Source: Saprospiraceae bacterium
Lineage (GTDB): Bacteria; Bacteroidota; Bacteroidia; Chitinophagales; Saprospiraceae
Assembly: GCA_016706365.1 (NCBI GenBank)
Contig: JADJJU010000014.1
Coordinates: 1-64,000 of the forward strand
Direction of reading: 5' to 3'
DNA length: 64,000 nt
Shown one piece after another: positions 1 to 8,504 of the stretch (its first letter is position 1; each line of letters starts with the position of its first letter). A program made the position numbers and the translations under genes. The notes beneath the pieces were generated by a model. It was not told the DNA's origin. It saw nothing but the letters and a program-made list of their open reading frames with translations, and searched no databases.

Positions 1-241
1 CACTATCGCAGCAGAGGATGGAGTTTTCTATAATGCAGAGGCAATCCTGAAAGGAAGTTTAATTGAAGTCAGATCTGAGCTGGTTCCAAACCCAAAATAT
101 GTACGTTACGCATGGGCTGATAATCCCGGTCCGCTGGATTTATATGATGAGGCTGGACTACCAGCATTCCCGTTCAGAACTGACACATTCCCTTTATCCA
201 CAGGCAAAGCAGTTTTCCAATTCGACCAGTACGGTTTTTAA
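1..241 (+). CDS. Sialate O-acetylesterase, C-terminal end (partial)
   Basis: Frame starting at base 2 is open from the window edge to a TAA at 239-241, about 79 residues. It shows the typical end of the 9-O-acetylesterase family: KYVRYAWADNP, an LYDEAGLPAFPF segment and FRTD before the stop. The enzyme removes O-acetyl groups from sialic acids and is usually exported in Bacteroidota. The catalytic SGNH part lies outside the window. A longer ORF in another frame (63-314) overlaps it but has no family features. Confidence 0.75.
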   Translation, partial: TIAAEDGVFYNAEAILKGSLIEVRSELVPNPKYVRYAWADNPGPLDLYDEAGLPAFPFRTDTFPLSTGKAVFQFDQYGF

Positions 242-400
242 ACTGTCCCAGGATAAAATTCTTTTTTTAACCGCACTCCGGGATGCGGAAAAATCCTTAG
301 GGCAAATACAGTAAATTTACTGATGTTTTCTGACCTTTGATCCAGGTTTTTGTAATACAGATTTCATTAGCTATTGAATTGATTTAAATTTCAAACAGTC

Positions 401-840
401 ATGCAGAAAATCCAATCGTATTTATGCACATTATTATGTGTCTTACTGTTCATTTCTTGTTCTGATAAGAGTTCAGCTACTGCGGAGGCTCCTCCAGTTT
501 CAATAACGGATAGTACAACTGCTATTGAGGAGCAAATCCAGTCAACCCAATTCAGGCATCATCAAATGTAGATGATAAACTCCAAGGTTCATGGCTGGTA
601 ACTGATGTAGTCAGGAACACCGGGATTTAAATATGGGTTTTGGTATACACAAGGACAAAAGATGGCAAAATGTTAATGGAGAGAGAGTTTACCATTCAGG
701 GACTTTACACAGTGAAAAATAATGTTATCGTATGGACTACCAAGGATTTTGAATTCACTTATGATTATACTATAAGTGGTGATGTCATGACACTTGTTCC
801 CAGGAATAGCGGGCATACTTATACTCTAAAGAAGAGGTAA
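401..840 (+). CDS. Small lipoprotein, lipocalin-like, frameshifted
   Basis: An ATG at 401 opens a lipoprotein signal sequence (LLCVLLFISCSDKSS, lipobox cysteine) followed by an acidic/Ser-Thr linker that runs out of frame near 545-570. The coding sense continues in a second frame (SSNVDDKLQGSWLVTDV) and then a third (from about 640 to TAA 840), whose GLYTVKNNVIVWTT and TYDYTISGDVMTLV segments look like a small beta-barrel of the lipocalin-like/META type. At least two indels break it. The GSW motif after the linker supports a single original gene of about 145 residues. Function unknown; it could also be a real decayed gene. Confidence 0.5.
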
Positions 841-915
841 ATAATGGTAATACTATTATTTAAGGTTAATGGTTTTTTAATTGTCTGAATTGCTCAGGTA
901 AGATTGTAGAAATAT

Positions 916-1401
916 TTATAATTCCTTTTCAAAGAAGTGAGTACAGCTAAAGTGCCCTGTATTCCCAATGGGGCCATTCAAAGGAGTGAATCCAAAGTGG
1001 TGGTATACAGAAATTGCAGTTTCCATGGTCTTGAATGTTTCAAGATAGCAGTGAGTATAGCCCAATTCACGGGCCGCTTCCAGACAACGATTCAGTAAGA
1101 TAGTAGCCAGACCTTTTCCTCTGGCTTCAGGCAGGAAATACATTTTCTTCAATTCACAGTAATATTCTGGTCCATCCGAAAGCGGAGCAATTCCGCCACC
1201 TCCCAAAATTGAACCATCTTTTTCGATGACGAAGTAGGCAGCTTTATGTTGATAAGATTCATACATAGTATCCACTTCAGGGTCATGGATGGCAAATCCT
1301 GCACCGGAAGCGCCAAATTCAGGCATAACGGTTCTGATAACGTGGGCAATTCCGGGATTATCTGATCCCTTAATGGGTCTGATTGAAAGCTCGCTTTGCA
1401 T
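916..1401 (-). CDS. GNAT family N-acetyltransferase
   Basis: A 161-residue single GNAT domain. The acetyl-CoA binding loop is visible as YFLPEARGKGLATILLNR (R/Q-x-x-G-x-G/A motif), preceded by the beta4 strand GGGIAPLSD and followed by AARELGYTHCYLET and the C-terminal VYHHFGFTPL strand that is common to the family. It transfers an acetyl group from acetyl-CoA to an amine; the substrate cannot be told from sequence. It lies 20 bp downstream of the helicase gene on the same strand and may be co-transcribed with it. Confidence 0.85.
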   Translation of the reverse strand: MQSELSIRPIKGSDNPGIAHVIRTVMPEFGASGAGFAIHDPEVDTMYESYQHKAAYFVIEKDGSILGGGGIAPLSDGPEYYCELKKMYFLPEARGKGLATILLNRCLEAARELGYTHCYLETFKTMETAISVYHHFGFTPLNGPIGNTGHFSCTHFFEKEL

Positions 1402-1421
1402 AGCAGTAATTCTCAGTTTAT

Positions 1422-2701
1422 TTAATTGTGAGGTCTTGCTTTGTCTCTTGGGGGTCCTCCCTGTTTTCTATTTGAAGAATTACCTTTCTGAAAATTCTTT
1501 TTTCTTGGACCGGATTGATTGGATCCAAATGGCCGGGGTGGGCGAGCTTTTGAAATATCAAGCTCAGGTCCAGGTCCCAATTCCTGAGGTATCGGCATTC
1601 TCCTGATAGTTTTTTCCATCAATTTTTCAATTTTGCCCAGTTTGTAGGCATCTTTTTCATTGATGAAGGTAATGGCTGTTCCCAGCTTTTCTGCTCTTGC
1701 CGTTCTTCCTATGCGATGGATATAATCTTCCGGATCGGGCGGACAATCAAAGTTGAGCACCAGATCAATTCCATCTACATCAATTCCTCTTGAAAGAATA
1801 TCCGTTCCTACTATAATTCTTATTTGCTTATTCTTGAATTCCCTCATGATGACTTCCCGTTCTGCCTGTTCGAGATCAGAGTGAAAAGCTTTAGCAGGGA
1901 TTTTTGATTTTCTTAGAAGCATGTCCAGCTGCTTTACTTTATCCTTGGTGGATGCGAAGACAATTATGGACTGAAAATCATTGTCGGTTAATATGCTTTT
2001 AAACAATGGGTTCCTTTTGGCGGTCATGAACCATATACACCTGCTGGTCTATACCTTCTGCTGGTTTTGATATGGAAATATTGATAGAAATCGGGTCAAT
2101 TAATATACGTTCTGCCAGTTGTTTGATCCTGCTGGGCATTGTTGCTGAAAAGAGCAAAGTTTGTCTTTTTCTTTGGTAGGTATGAAATGATTTTAAGTAT
2201 GTCGTCATAAAATCCCATATCGAGCATTCGATCTGCTTCGTCTAAAATCAAATGTTGCAAATGCTTAAAATGTACTGCATCAGAACCGAGCATTCCTATA
2301 AGACGACCGGGAGTGGCAATCACAATATCAGCTCCGGTAACCAGTGCTTTTTTCTGTTGTTCCCATGTAATTCCATCGCCTCCTCCGTAAACAGAAATGG
2401 AACTGATATTAAGAAAATAAGCTAAGGCTTCTATTTGCTGATCTATTTGCTGTGCGAGTTCCCGGGTAGGTGCAAGGATCAATGCATTCAAGTGCCTGTG
2501 ATCGGATCTGTGAATTCTGTCTAAGATCGGAAGCAAAAAGGCAGCCGTTTTTCCAGTTCCTGTCTGGGCGGATGCAATAAGATCTTTATTAGCTAAAATC
2601 AGAGGAATTGCTTGTTGTTGTATTGGAGTTGGGGTTTTAAAACCCATTGCATTCAGTCCATCTAAAAGGTCTGAGTTCAATTGAAAATCTTCGAATGTCA
2701 A
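1422..2701 (-). CDS. rhlE: DEAD-box RNA helicase, RhlE-type, two frameshifts
   Basis: The protein runs over three frames. The first (2701 to about 2170) has the Q motif, AQTGTGKT (motif I), PTRELA (Ia), TPGR (Ib) and DEAD (II). The second (about 2170-2030) has SATMP (motif III). The third (about 2020-1422) has the helicase C domain with GTDILSRGIDVDGI and HRIGRTAR (motif VI) and a basic, Gly/Pro/Asn-rich tail typical of RhlE proteins. The shifts fall near 2165 and 2015. Pieced together it is about 425 residues, normal for RhlE. The first codon seems to be TTG (2701), with no ATG in frame. Such helicases unwind structured RNA in ribosome assembly, cold adaptation or mRNA decay. Confidence 0.85.
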
Positions 2702-2902
2702 AATGTTATTTTTTATAGTTGCTTAAGTGTAGCTGTAAAATTTCAGGCTGAAGATGAATTTTGAAGATCATATTTCTATGTTCAACCAATGCAAATATAC
2801 TGAATTGTACTGTGATATATATAAAGATTTTTATAAAGAGATAGTTCAGAAAATCGGACAAGCATTTCACCTGGAAATAATTTATCAGTTTCATATTGAA
2901 AA

Positions 2903-3469
2903 TCAAGATTTTGCTAATCCGAAAATCAGTATATTTTTCAAATTTTCAGTTAATCTGTCTGACGAAATCCTGCCTTTTGCAAACTTATAATGGATCCATC
3001 GGAGGGATGTTAAAAACGAGAATAAGGCCACTTCAATATCTACTTTTTTGAGCAATTCTTTTTCTATTCCTTCCTGAATGATGGACTTCACAGACTGTTC
3101 ATATTGTATGCGTAACTTCAAAAAATCACTGAGTGCCGGTTCTTTCAAATGCTTCCATTCATCATTAAAAACGGTGACTGATGAAATATCATCAGAAGCA
3201 ATCTGAACATGGAGCCGGATGATAGATTCTAACTTTTGCAATGCATTAAGATTGGAATTTTCCTGAATGATTTTCATTCCATCGGTGAATTTACCGGCAT
3301 TGCGGAGACATATTTCCTGAAGGATTTCTTCTTTGGACTTGATATGGTTGTACAAACTGCTGGCTTCTATGCCCACCTGCAAAGCCAATTCCCGCATAGA
3401 AGTAGCAGCATATCCTTTCTCTTTAAAAAGTTTGGCTGCTGCCTGGTAAATCAGCTCTTTTGAACTCAT
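2903..3469 (-). CDS. TetR-family repressor, PaaR-like
   Basis: A 188-residue TetR protein. The N-terminal HTH is clear (AAKLFKEKGYAATSMRELA then IEASSLYNHIKSKEEIL) and the C-terminal two-thirds is an all-helical effector domain. It follows the paaE-like reductase by 12 bp on the same strand, so it is the last gene of the hisC-paaE-tetR operon. In phenylacetate degraders such repressors (PaaR) sense phenylacetyl-CoA. A palindrome at 5720-5735 in front of the operon matches the reported Thermus PaaR site (consensus from memory) at all but one position, which suggests autoregulation. The effector itself is inferred. Confidence 0.8.
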   Translation of the reverse strand: MSSKELIYQAAAKLFKEKGYAATSMRELALQVGIEASSLYNHIKSKEEILQEICLRNAGKFTDGMKIIQENSNLNALQKLESIIRLHVQIASDDISSVTVFNDEWKHLKEPALSDFLKLRIQYEQSVKSIIQEGIEKELLKKVDIEVALFSFLTSLRWIHYKFAKGRISSDRLTENLKNILIFGLAKS

Positions 3470-3481
3470 GGCAGGGGTTAA

Positions 3482-4563
3482 TTATGATTGATCAAAATCT
3501 ACTGCCAGCTTTTCGGATCTTGGATGTGACTGGCAAGTGAGAATGAATCCATCTTCTACTTCATCCTCTTCCAGTGCATAATTTCGGTTCATTTCTACAA
3601 TTCCTTCAGTCAATTTTGCTTTACATGTACTGCATACTCCTCCTTTACATGCATATGGCAAATCTGCTCCCTGTGCAATGGCGGCATCCAAAATATTTTG
3701 ACCATCATATTGTAAGTCAAAAGATATAGTCACACCGTCTGCCTTTACTTCAACATGCCCGAATGGACCCGATGATACTTTTTCCGCAACGGTGTCAGCT
3801 GCAATTTTTTTCTCCATTCCGGGAATCGTAAATAATTCAAAGTGAATTTTCTTCTTTTCAATTCTGACACTAATAATGTCTCTTTTACACTTTCGATCAT
3901 TTCCAGCGGACCACAGAGAAAATATTCGTCGGCATTCAGAATATGTGGAATCGTATGAATGAGGCTTTGACATTTATCTTTATCCAATCTGCCCTGGAAC
4001 AATTCTGAATCCATTTTCTCCCTGCTCAGCAAATAATGCAGAGATAATCTACCCAGAAATTTATTCTTCAAACCCTCCAGTTCTTCTTTGAAAATGATAC
4101 TTCCAGTGGATTTATTACTGTAAAAAAGAGTGACTTGGCTTAAAGTTTCTGTTCGAAGAATGGTTTTTATCAGGGATAAAATGGGCGTGATTCCACTTCC
4201 TGCTGCAAACATTACATAGGATCTTTGCATTGAGGCGTCCAGTGGGGTGTGAAATTTACCCATGGGGGGCATCACCTCTAAAGTATCACCTGCTTTTAAA
4301 GCCTCATTTGCAAATGATGAAAATTTTCCATCCCTTACTTTTTTAATAGCAACACGCCATTCATGATCCAATGGACAGGAACAAATGGAGTAAGATCTTC
4401 TGATTTCTTCTCCGCCCTGAAAAATTCTGAATGTCAAATATTGGCCTTCTGTGAATTGAAATGTTTGGCTTAAATCTGAAGGAATATCCAGAGCGACAGA
4501 AACTGTGTCATTCGTTTCTTTTCGAACTTCTTTTACTCTTATTTTATGGAAATGTGTGCTCAT
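3482..4563 (-). CDS. paaE: Phenylacetyl-CoA epoxidase reductase-like protein PaaE, frameshifted
   Basis: The N-terminal part is a ferredoxin-NADP reductase module: FAD-binding RRSYSICS near residue 60, NAD(P)-binding AAGSGITPILSLIKT, and the C-terminal YFLCGPLEMIE. The C-terminal part is a plant-type 2Fe-2S ferredoxin with CKGGVCSTCKA and a later LTCQSH cysteine, giving the four cluster ligands. The frame changes near 3870 in a T/C-rich run. This FNR-ferredoxin order is that of PaaE, which feeds electrons to the PaaABCD monooxygenase; PaaABCD are not in the window. Start ATG at 4563 overlaps the preceding stop (ATGA), so the two are probably translationally coupled. A general oxidoreductase of this family cannot be excluded. 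Confidence 0.8.
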
Positions 4564-5670
4564 AGCTGCATTTCCAATTGTGCGTGAATAGAACTGAAAC
4601 ATTCCATGAACCAGTCGTTTTCCTCTTTTCTTCCGACTGAAACTCTTATACAATGTGGGAGACCGAATGATCCTAATCTTCTTACCAGAATTCCTTTTTG
4701 TCTTAGAAGCTCATATGTTTCTTCTACAAGAACTTCTGATCCAAGGTCGATCATTACAAAATTCGCAAAAGAAGTAATATATCGCACTCCCATCTGCCCG
4801 AAGTAATCATAATATCTTGATAGTTCGTGTACATTATGCTGTACTGTCATTTCCAGAAAATCGACATCTTCCAGGGCAGCAGCTGCGGCGAACTGTGCTA
4901 GCAAATTAGGATTAAATGTGAGTTTTACTTTGTTCAATGCATTGATAATGTGAGGGCTGGCTACACCAAATCCCACTCTTATTCCCGCCAATCCATACAC
5001 TTTGGAGAAGGTTCGCAATGTAAGTACATTTTCAAATCCCATTACCGTGCTGTCGGGATATTGCTGAGACAATACTGTACTGTACTCAAAATATGCTTCA
5101 TCAACAATGATCAGTATGTCCTTAGGTACTCTTTCAATAAATGCTTTCAATTTATCTGACGGAATCATCGCTCTGTTGGATTATTGGGATTGCAGAGGTA
5201 AATCGCTTTTGTTTTGTCTTCAATTGCTTCAAAAATGGCATCCAAATCAAACCCATATTCACTACTCATTGGAACAGTGAGGTAGGGGACCTTGTGCATT
5301 TTAGCCATGGATTTCAGTGACACAAATGTTGCATCAGATGTCAGGATATGTTCGCCCGGCTCAAAGAAGGCTTTGAATAAAGTATATAATATTCCATCTG
5401 ATCCGTTTCCAAGAATTATTTGATCTTTAGCGTATCCGAATTTTTAGAAATGGCGGTTTTTAGGACTTCGCCTGTAGGATCCGGATAGAGATATAATTGG
5501 TCCAATGCATTGAGAATTGCTTCTTTAGCTTTGGGGGATGTGCCAAAATTATTTTCATTACTGCAAAGAATTGCACTGCGACTCAGGATTTGACCGTCAA
5601 ACATATCTGCTCCGGGTTTGCCGGGTTTGTAATTGGCTATTTCCTGAATGTGGGTGGGGATTCGGATCAT
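4560..5670 (-). CDS. hisC: Histidinol-phosphate/aromatic aminotransferase, two frameshifts
   Basis: Fold-type I PLP aminotransferase spread over three frames. The N-terminus (5670 to about 5440) has CSNENNFGTSPKA and LYLYPDPTG; the middle (about 5435-5175) has ILGNGSDGILYTLFKAFFEP and CNPNNPT; the last part has the PLP lysine in RTFSKVYGLAGIRVGFG. Shifts lie near 5440 (T-rich run) and 5170. Together about 370 residues, the usual HisC length. No other his gene is here. As first gene of a PaaR-type operon it may act on phenylalanine or another aromatic amino acid and not in histidine synthesis; that is inference from context. Confidence 0.8.
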
Positions 5671-5692
5671 GTTTAGGTATTGTAATTCGCTG

Positions 5693-5700
5693 CAAAATTA
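5693..5700 (-). promoter_or_regulatory. Candidate -7 promoter box of the hisC-paaE-tetR operon
   Basis: On the minus strand these bases read TAATTTTG, a match to the Bacteroidota -7 consensus TAnnTTTG, 22 bp upstream of the hisC ATG. The -33 region, about 19 bp further up, falls on the palindrome at 5720-5735. Confidence 0.45.
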
Positions 5701-5719
5701 GCAAAAAATATTCTTACAT

Positions 5720-5735
5720 ACGAACGTTTGTTCGT
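5720..5735. promoter_or_regulatory. Candidate PaaR/TetR operator
   Basis: ACGAACGTTTGTTCGT is an inverted repeat with 6-bp arms (ACGAAC/GTTCGT) and a 4-bp centre. It sits 50 bp upstream of the hisC start and over the presumed -33 element, a classical place for a repressor. It fits the CNAACGNNCGTTNG site reported for Thermus PaaR with one mismatch (consensus recalled, not looked up). The operon it precedes ends in a TetR gene. Confidence 0.6.
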
Positions 5736-5889
5736 CCTTTGAAGTATAAATGAGCCTGGACGAAGCTGGTAATTATTTTTGCATTTCTCAATATCGGTTA
5801 ATTGCTTAGAGTAATGATTTAGTTCAAGGATTATGCAGTATTTTGTGGCGCTAACTGCATTATAATTCAGATTAAATTTTAGTATTCAA

Positions 5890-6693
5890 ATGAACATTAC
5901 TATCATCGGCGGAGGAAACCTTGGAACTGCAATGGCACTTGGATTGCAGGAAAGTCAAATAAAAGCGAAAATTACTGTTACTAGAAGGAGCCTGGAGCGT
6001 ATTCAATATCTGGTTGACAAAGGTATAGCTATTAGTGCACATAACCCTGGAGCCATTGAAAATGCAGACATTATTATTCTGGCATTAAAACCATTTCAAA
6101 TAGCTCCGGTACTTCAGGAAATTGGAACTTCCACAAGAGGTAAAATTGTATTGTCACTGGCTACAGGCGTTACGATGGCGGAGATGCAGGCACTGGTAGC
6201 TGATGGGACATTTCTGGGCAGAGCGATGCCCAATACTGCCATAGAGAAAGGTGAATCTATGACCTGCATGGCAATTAATCCATTGTTTTCGGCAATACAG
6301 AAAGACAAACTCAGCAAAATATTCGAGGCATTGGGAGAGGTGATTTGGATCGATGAAAAACTATTTGATGCGGCTACAGTATTAGGCGCCTGCGGGATCG
6401 CTTATGTTATGAGATTCATCAGAGGAATGATGCAGGGAGGAATACAAATAGGGTTTGACAGTCAGACTGCCTTAAGAATTGCAGCTCAGACGGTAAAGGG
6501 TGCTGCTACTATTTTATTAGAAGAGGATACCCATCCGGAAAGGGAAATTGACAAAGTTACGACACCAAGGGGGTGCACTATCGCAGGACTCAATGAAATG
6601 GAGCATCAGGGATTTAGTTCTGCATTGATCAAAGGATTCAGACTTCTTATCAGGAGATTGCTGCGATTAAGAAGGACCTTACCTGAGTTATGA
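5890..6693 (+). CDS. proC: Pyrroline-5-carboxylate reductase, C-terminal frameshift
   Basis: NAD(P)-binding MNITIIGGGNLGTAMALGL at the N-terminus, ALKPFQ strand, RAMPNTA segment, and the dimerisation domain with AAQTVKGAATILLEE and the family signature region KVTTPRGCTIAGLNEME. It reduces pyrroline-5-carboxylate to proline, the last step of proline synthesis. The last 20 residues of the open frame (LLIRRLLRLRR) are not ProC-like; shifting one base near 6640 gives IQTSYQEIAAIKKDLT and a TGA at 6684-6686, a normal ProC end. So a one-base insertion near the 3' end is likely. Confidence 0.9.
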   Translation: MNITIIGGGNLGTAMALGLQESQIKAKITVTRRSLERIQYLVDKGIAISAHNPGAIENADIIILALKPFQIAPVLQEIGTSTRGKIVLSLATGVTMAEMQALVADGTFLGRAMPNTAIEKGESMTCMAINPLFSAIQKDKLSKIFEALGEVIWIDEKLFDAATVLGACGIAYVMRFIRGMMQGGIQIGFDSQTALRIAAQTVKGAATILLEEDTHPEREIDKVTTPRGCTIAGLNEMEHQGFSSALIKGFRLLIRRLLRLRRTLPEL

Positions 6694-6966
6694 ATTATGT
6701 GTTATCCGAAGGATCGCGCAGTGAGGAACGAACCTCGCGATGAATTATGAGTGAACAGCTGCAACAGCCTCGTTAAGGCGTTGAGGCGTAGAGGCGTTTA
6801 GTCGGGAACAGCCGAAGAGTTGAGGAGTTTAAATGTTGAAGATTTTAGTTATGAGCCAGTGTTAGCAGCCAAAACAGACGGTGGATACAAACTCCCAGGG
6901 AGCACGGCCGTTTGCCTTTCTCTACATAGACAGCTGGTAAAGTAGCCGAAATTTTCTTTAAGAACC
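6694..6966. other. Intergenic repeat-rich DNA after proC
   Basis: Non-coding stretch between convergent proC and radC. It starts with ATGA-rich words (gagttatgaattatg, gatgaattatgag) and AACAGC words that recur at about 40.3 and 43.4 kb. Within it, 6707-6735 can fold as a hairpin with arms ATCGCG/CGCGAT and an inner GAGG/CCT pair. No ORF is convincing. Confidence 0.5.
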
Positions 6967-7122
6967 CGCGAAGCACATCACCTTTCGGTTCTTGAGGCAG
7001 AGCCGAAAAGAGCCGAAAGGCATCACTTTTTCAGGGCCTGGTCCATGAAAAAACACCTGTGGCGGGTGAGCGCAGCGAATCACTCCATCACCTTTCAAGC
7101 CGTAGGCGCAGAAAAACATCAC
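6967..7122 (-). repeat. CATCAC-separated hairpin array, copy A
   Basis: CATCAC occurs at 6976, 7021, 7086 and 7117, with a decayed separator (ACACC) near 7053, and a self-complementary unit lies between successive separators. Unit 1: arms CCTTTCGGTTCTT and AAGAGCCGAAAGG (13 bp, one G-T), tip GGC-AGA-GCC. Unit 2: TTTTTCA/TGAAAAA. Unit 3: GTGA/TCAC around the mini-hairpin GCGCAGC. Unit 4: TTTC/GAAA around GCC-GTA-GGC. It lies 6 bp from the radC stop, so it would be in the radC 3' region. Copies near 43.8 and 44.7 kb share the spacing. Confidence 0.7.
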
Positions 7123-7128
7123 TGCTGC

Positions 7129-7839
7129 TTACGACAATAATCCATTATCAGCAAAACTATAGTATTTGGTACCTGCAATAATGATATGATCCAGAATCAT
7201 AATGTCCATCAGTTTTCCGGCTTCGTAGAGTTTGCGGGTGAGAGTCCGGTCTTTATCGGATGGATTAAGATTTCCAGACGGATGATTGTGAGCCAGGACA
7301 ATAGCAGAAGCCATTACTTCCAGTGCTTTTTTAAAGATTAGCCTGACATCCACAACAGTACCCGATATACCGCCGGAGCTTATACATTCTTTATGGATTA
7401 CGAGATTCTTCCTGTTGAGGAAGCAGACCCAGAAATATTCTTTGCTGTGGTCAGCGAGTAGGGGATACAAAATTTTAAAAGAATCACCACTGCATGTAAT
7501 GGAAGGTAAAGTCTGAACATCATGTGAAGTTCTGCGTCTGCCCAATTCCAATGCTGCTGAAATCGTGATTGCTTTAGCTTCACCGACTCCTTTAAATTGC
7601 ATGAGTTCATGAAGGGACATGGTGCCAAGAGTATGCAGATTGTTTTCAGCTTTTGAAAGGATTCTTTTGGATAGATCGAGCGCTGATTCATTTCGGCTTC
7701 CGGAACCAAGTAAAATAGCGAGTAATTCAGCATCGGTGAGATGTGTGCGGCCATGGTGAAGCATTTTTTCTCTGGGGCGGTCTTCTTCTGCCCATGATTT
7801 AATGCTGAGTTTGGAGATATTGTAATCTGAAGGTTGCAT
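7129..7839 (-). CDS. radC: RadC family JAB-domain protein
   Basis: 236 residues. N-terminal helix-hairpin-helix-like region (LMQFKGVGEAKAITISAALEL) followed by the JAB/MPN metalloprotease-like domain with the metal-binding HNHPSGNLNPSDKD and the downstream DHIIIAG strand. RadC proteins were named for DNA repair but their true role is unsettled; the JAB fold suggests a zinc hydrolase. Length and motifs are normal and there is no frameshift. Confidence 0.9.
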   Translation of the reverse strand: MQPSDYNISKLSIKSWAEEDRPREKMLHHGRTHLTDAELLAILLGSGSRNESALDLSKRILSKAENNLHTLGTMSLHELMQFKGVGEAKAITISAALELGRRRTSHDVQTLPSITCSGDSFKILYPLLADHSKEYFWVCFLNRKNLVIHKECISSGGISGTVVDVRLIFKKALEVMASAIVLAHNHPSGNLNPSDKDRTLTRKLYEAGKLMDIMILDHIIIAGTKYYSFADNGLLS

Positions 7840-8067
7840 AGTCTTTACTATTCATTACAAGTGAGTACTTGTATGGTTAATGAAGTGGTTACAGACTGAT
7901 TTGTTATGGTTGTGAAGGGCTAATGTACTGTTCTTTTTGTACTTTATAAATAGCTTTGATATAACAGTGTGAATCTGACCTTATTATTGAGAACTCAGGC
8001 CTATTAATATTGATTGATTAAATAATATTCTATTGAAAGTAAGCGTCAAAACCTAAAATAAAACAAA

Positions 8068-8406
8068 ATGGAATTAGCTCATCCGACAACTCAAACTGAA
8101 AGACTGGCTCCGGCATATTTAGCCCTGATTGTTGGGATTTCATGTCTGCTTTTATTTTCACTGGATCATGAGACCACTTCTTTTTGGAAACTCTTTGAAC
8201 CCGGTAATTTAGTAGCTTTGATTTTCTACTTTCTGCCAACCTGGATTATGACAATGATTGTGTATTATTTGTCCATTAAATACAGATCGGGGAAGTCTCA
8301 TATACTGCTGGCCGCTTTGATTGGAATTCCACTTGCCTTCACAGCAATTATTTTGTTTTTTATGCTTGGTATCAAGGTTGTTCAAGAATTTATGATATCT
8401 GGATAG
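8068..8406 (+). CDS. Small membrane protein, unknown function
   Basis: 112 residues with three hydrophobic segments (LALIVGISCLLLF, LVALIFYFLPTWIMTMIVYY and LLAALIGIPLAFTAIILFFML) and short polar loops. I do not recognise a family. It is separated from the ABC-F gene by about 100 bp and points the same way. A TAGCTTTG box at 7951-7958 could be its -7 element. Confidence 0.6.
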   Translation: MELAHPTTQTERLAPAYLALIVGISCLLLFSLDHETTSFWKLFEPGNLVALIFYFLPTWIMTMIVYYLSIKYRSGKSHILLAALIGIPLAFTAIILFFMLGIKVVQEFMISG

Positions 8407-8504
8407 AATGGATGATCGAAAAGTTATTTCTACATGATCTTTAGCTTTCATTCCTAAAAATCCGGCAAAAAAGGCGACCTTTGCGGCTTCAAAAAGCGGA
8501 AGCA

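Noticed and set aside
1289..1606. 105-aa ORF antisense to the GNAT and helicase genes
   Set aside because: Shadow of two clear genes on the other strand.
2754..2990. 78-aa ORF between helicase and TetR
   Set aside because: Partly antisense to tetR, no family features, AT-rich composition.
6700..7122. CRISPR array
   Set aside because: Repeats are 6 bp separators and spacers are self-complementary hairpins; no cas genes in the window.
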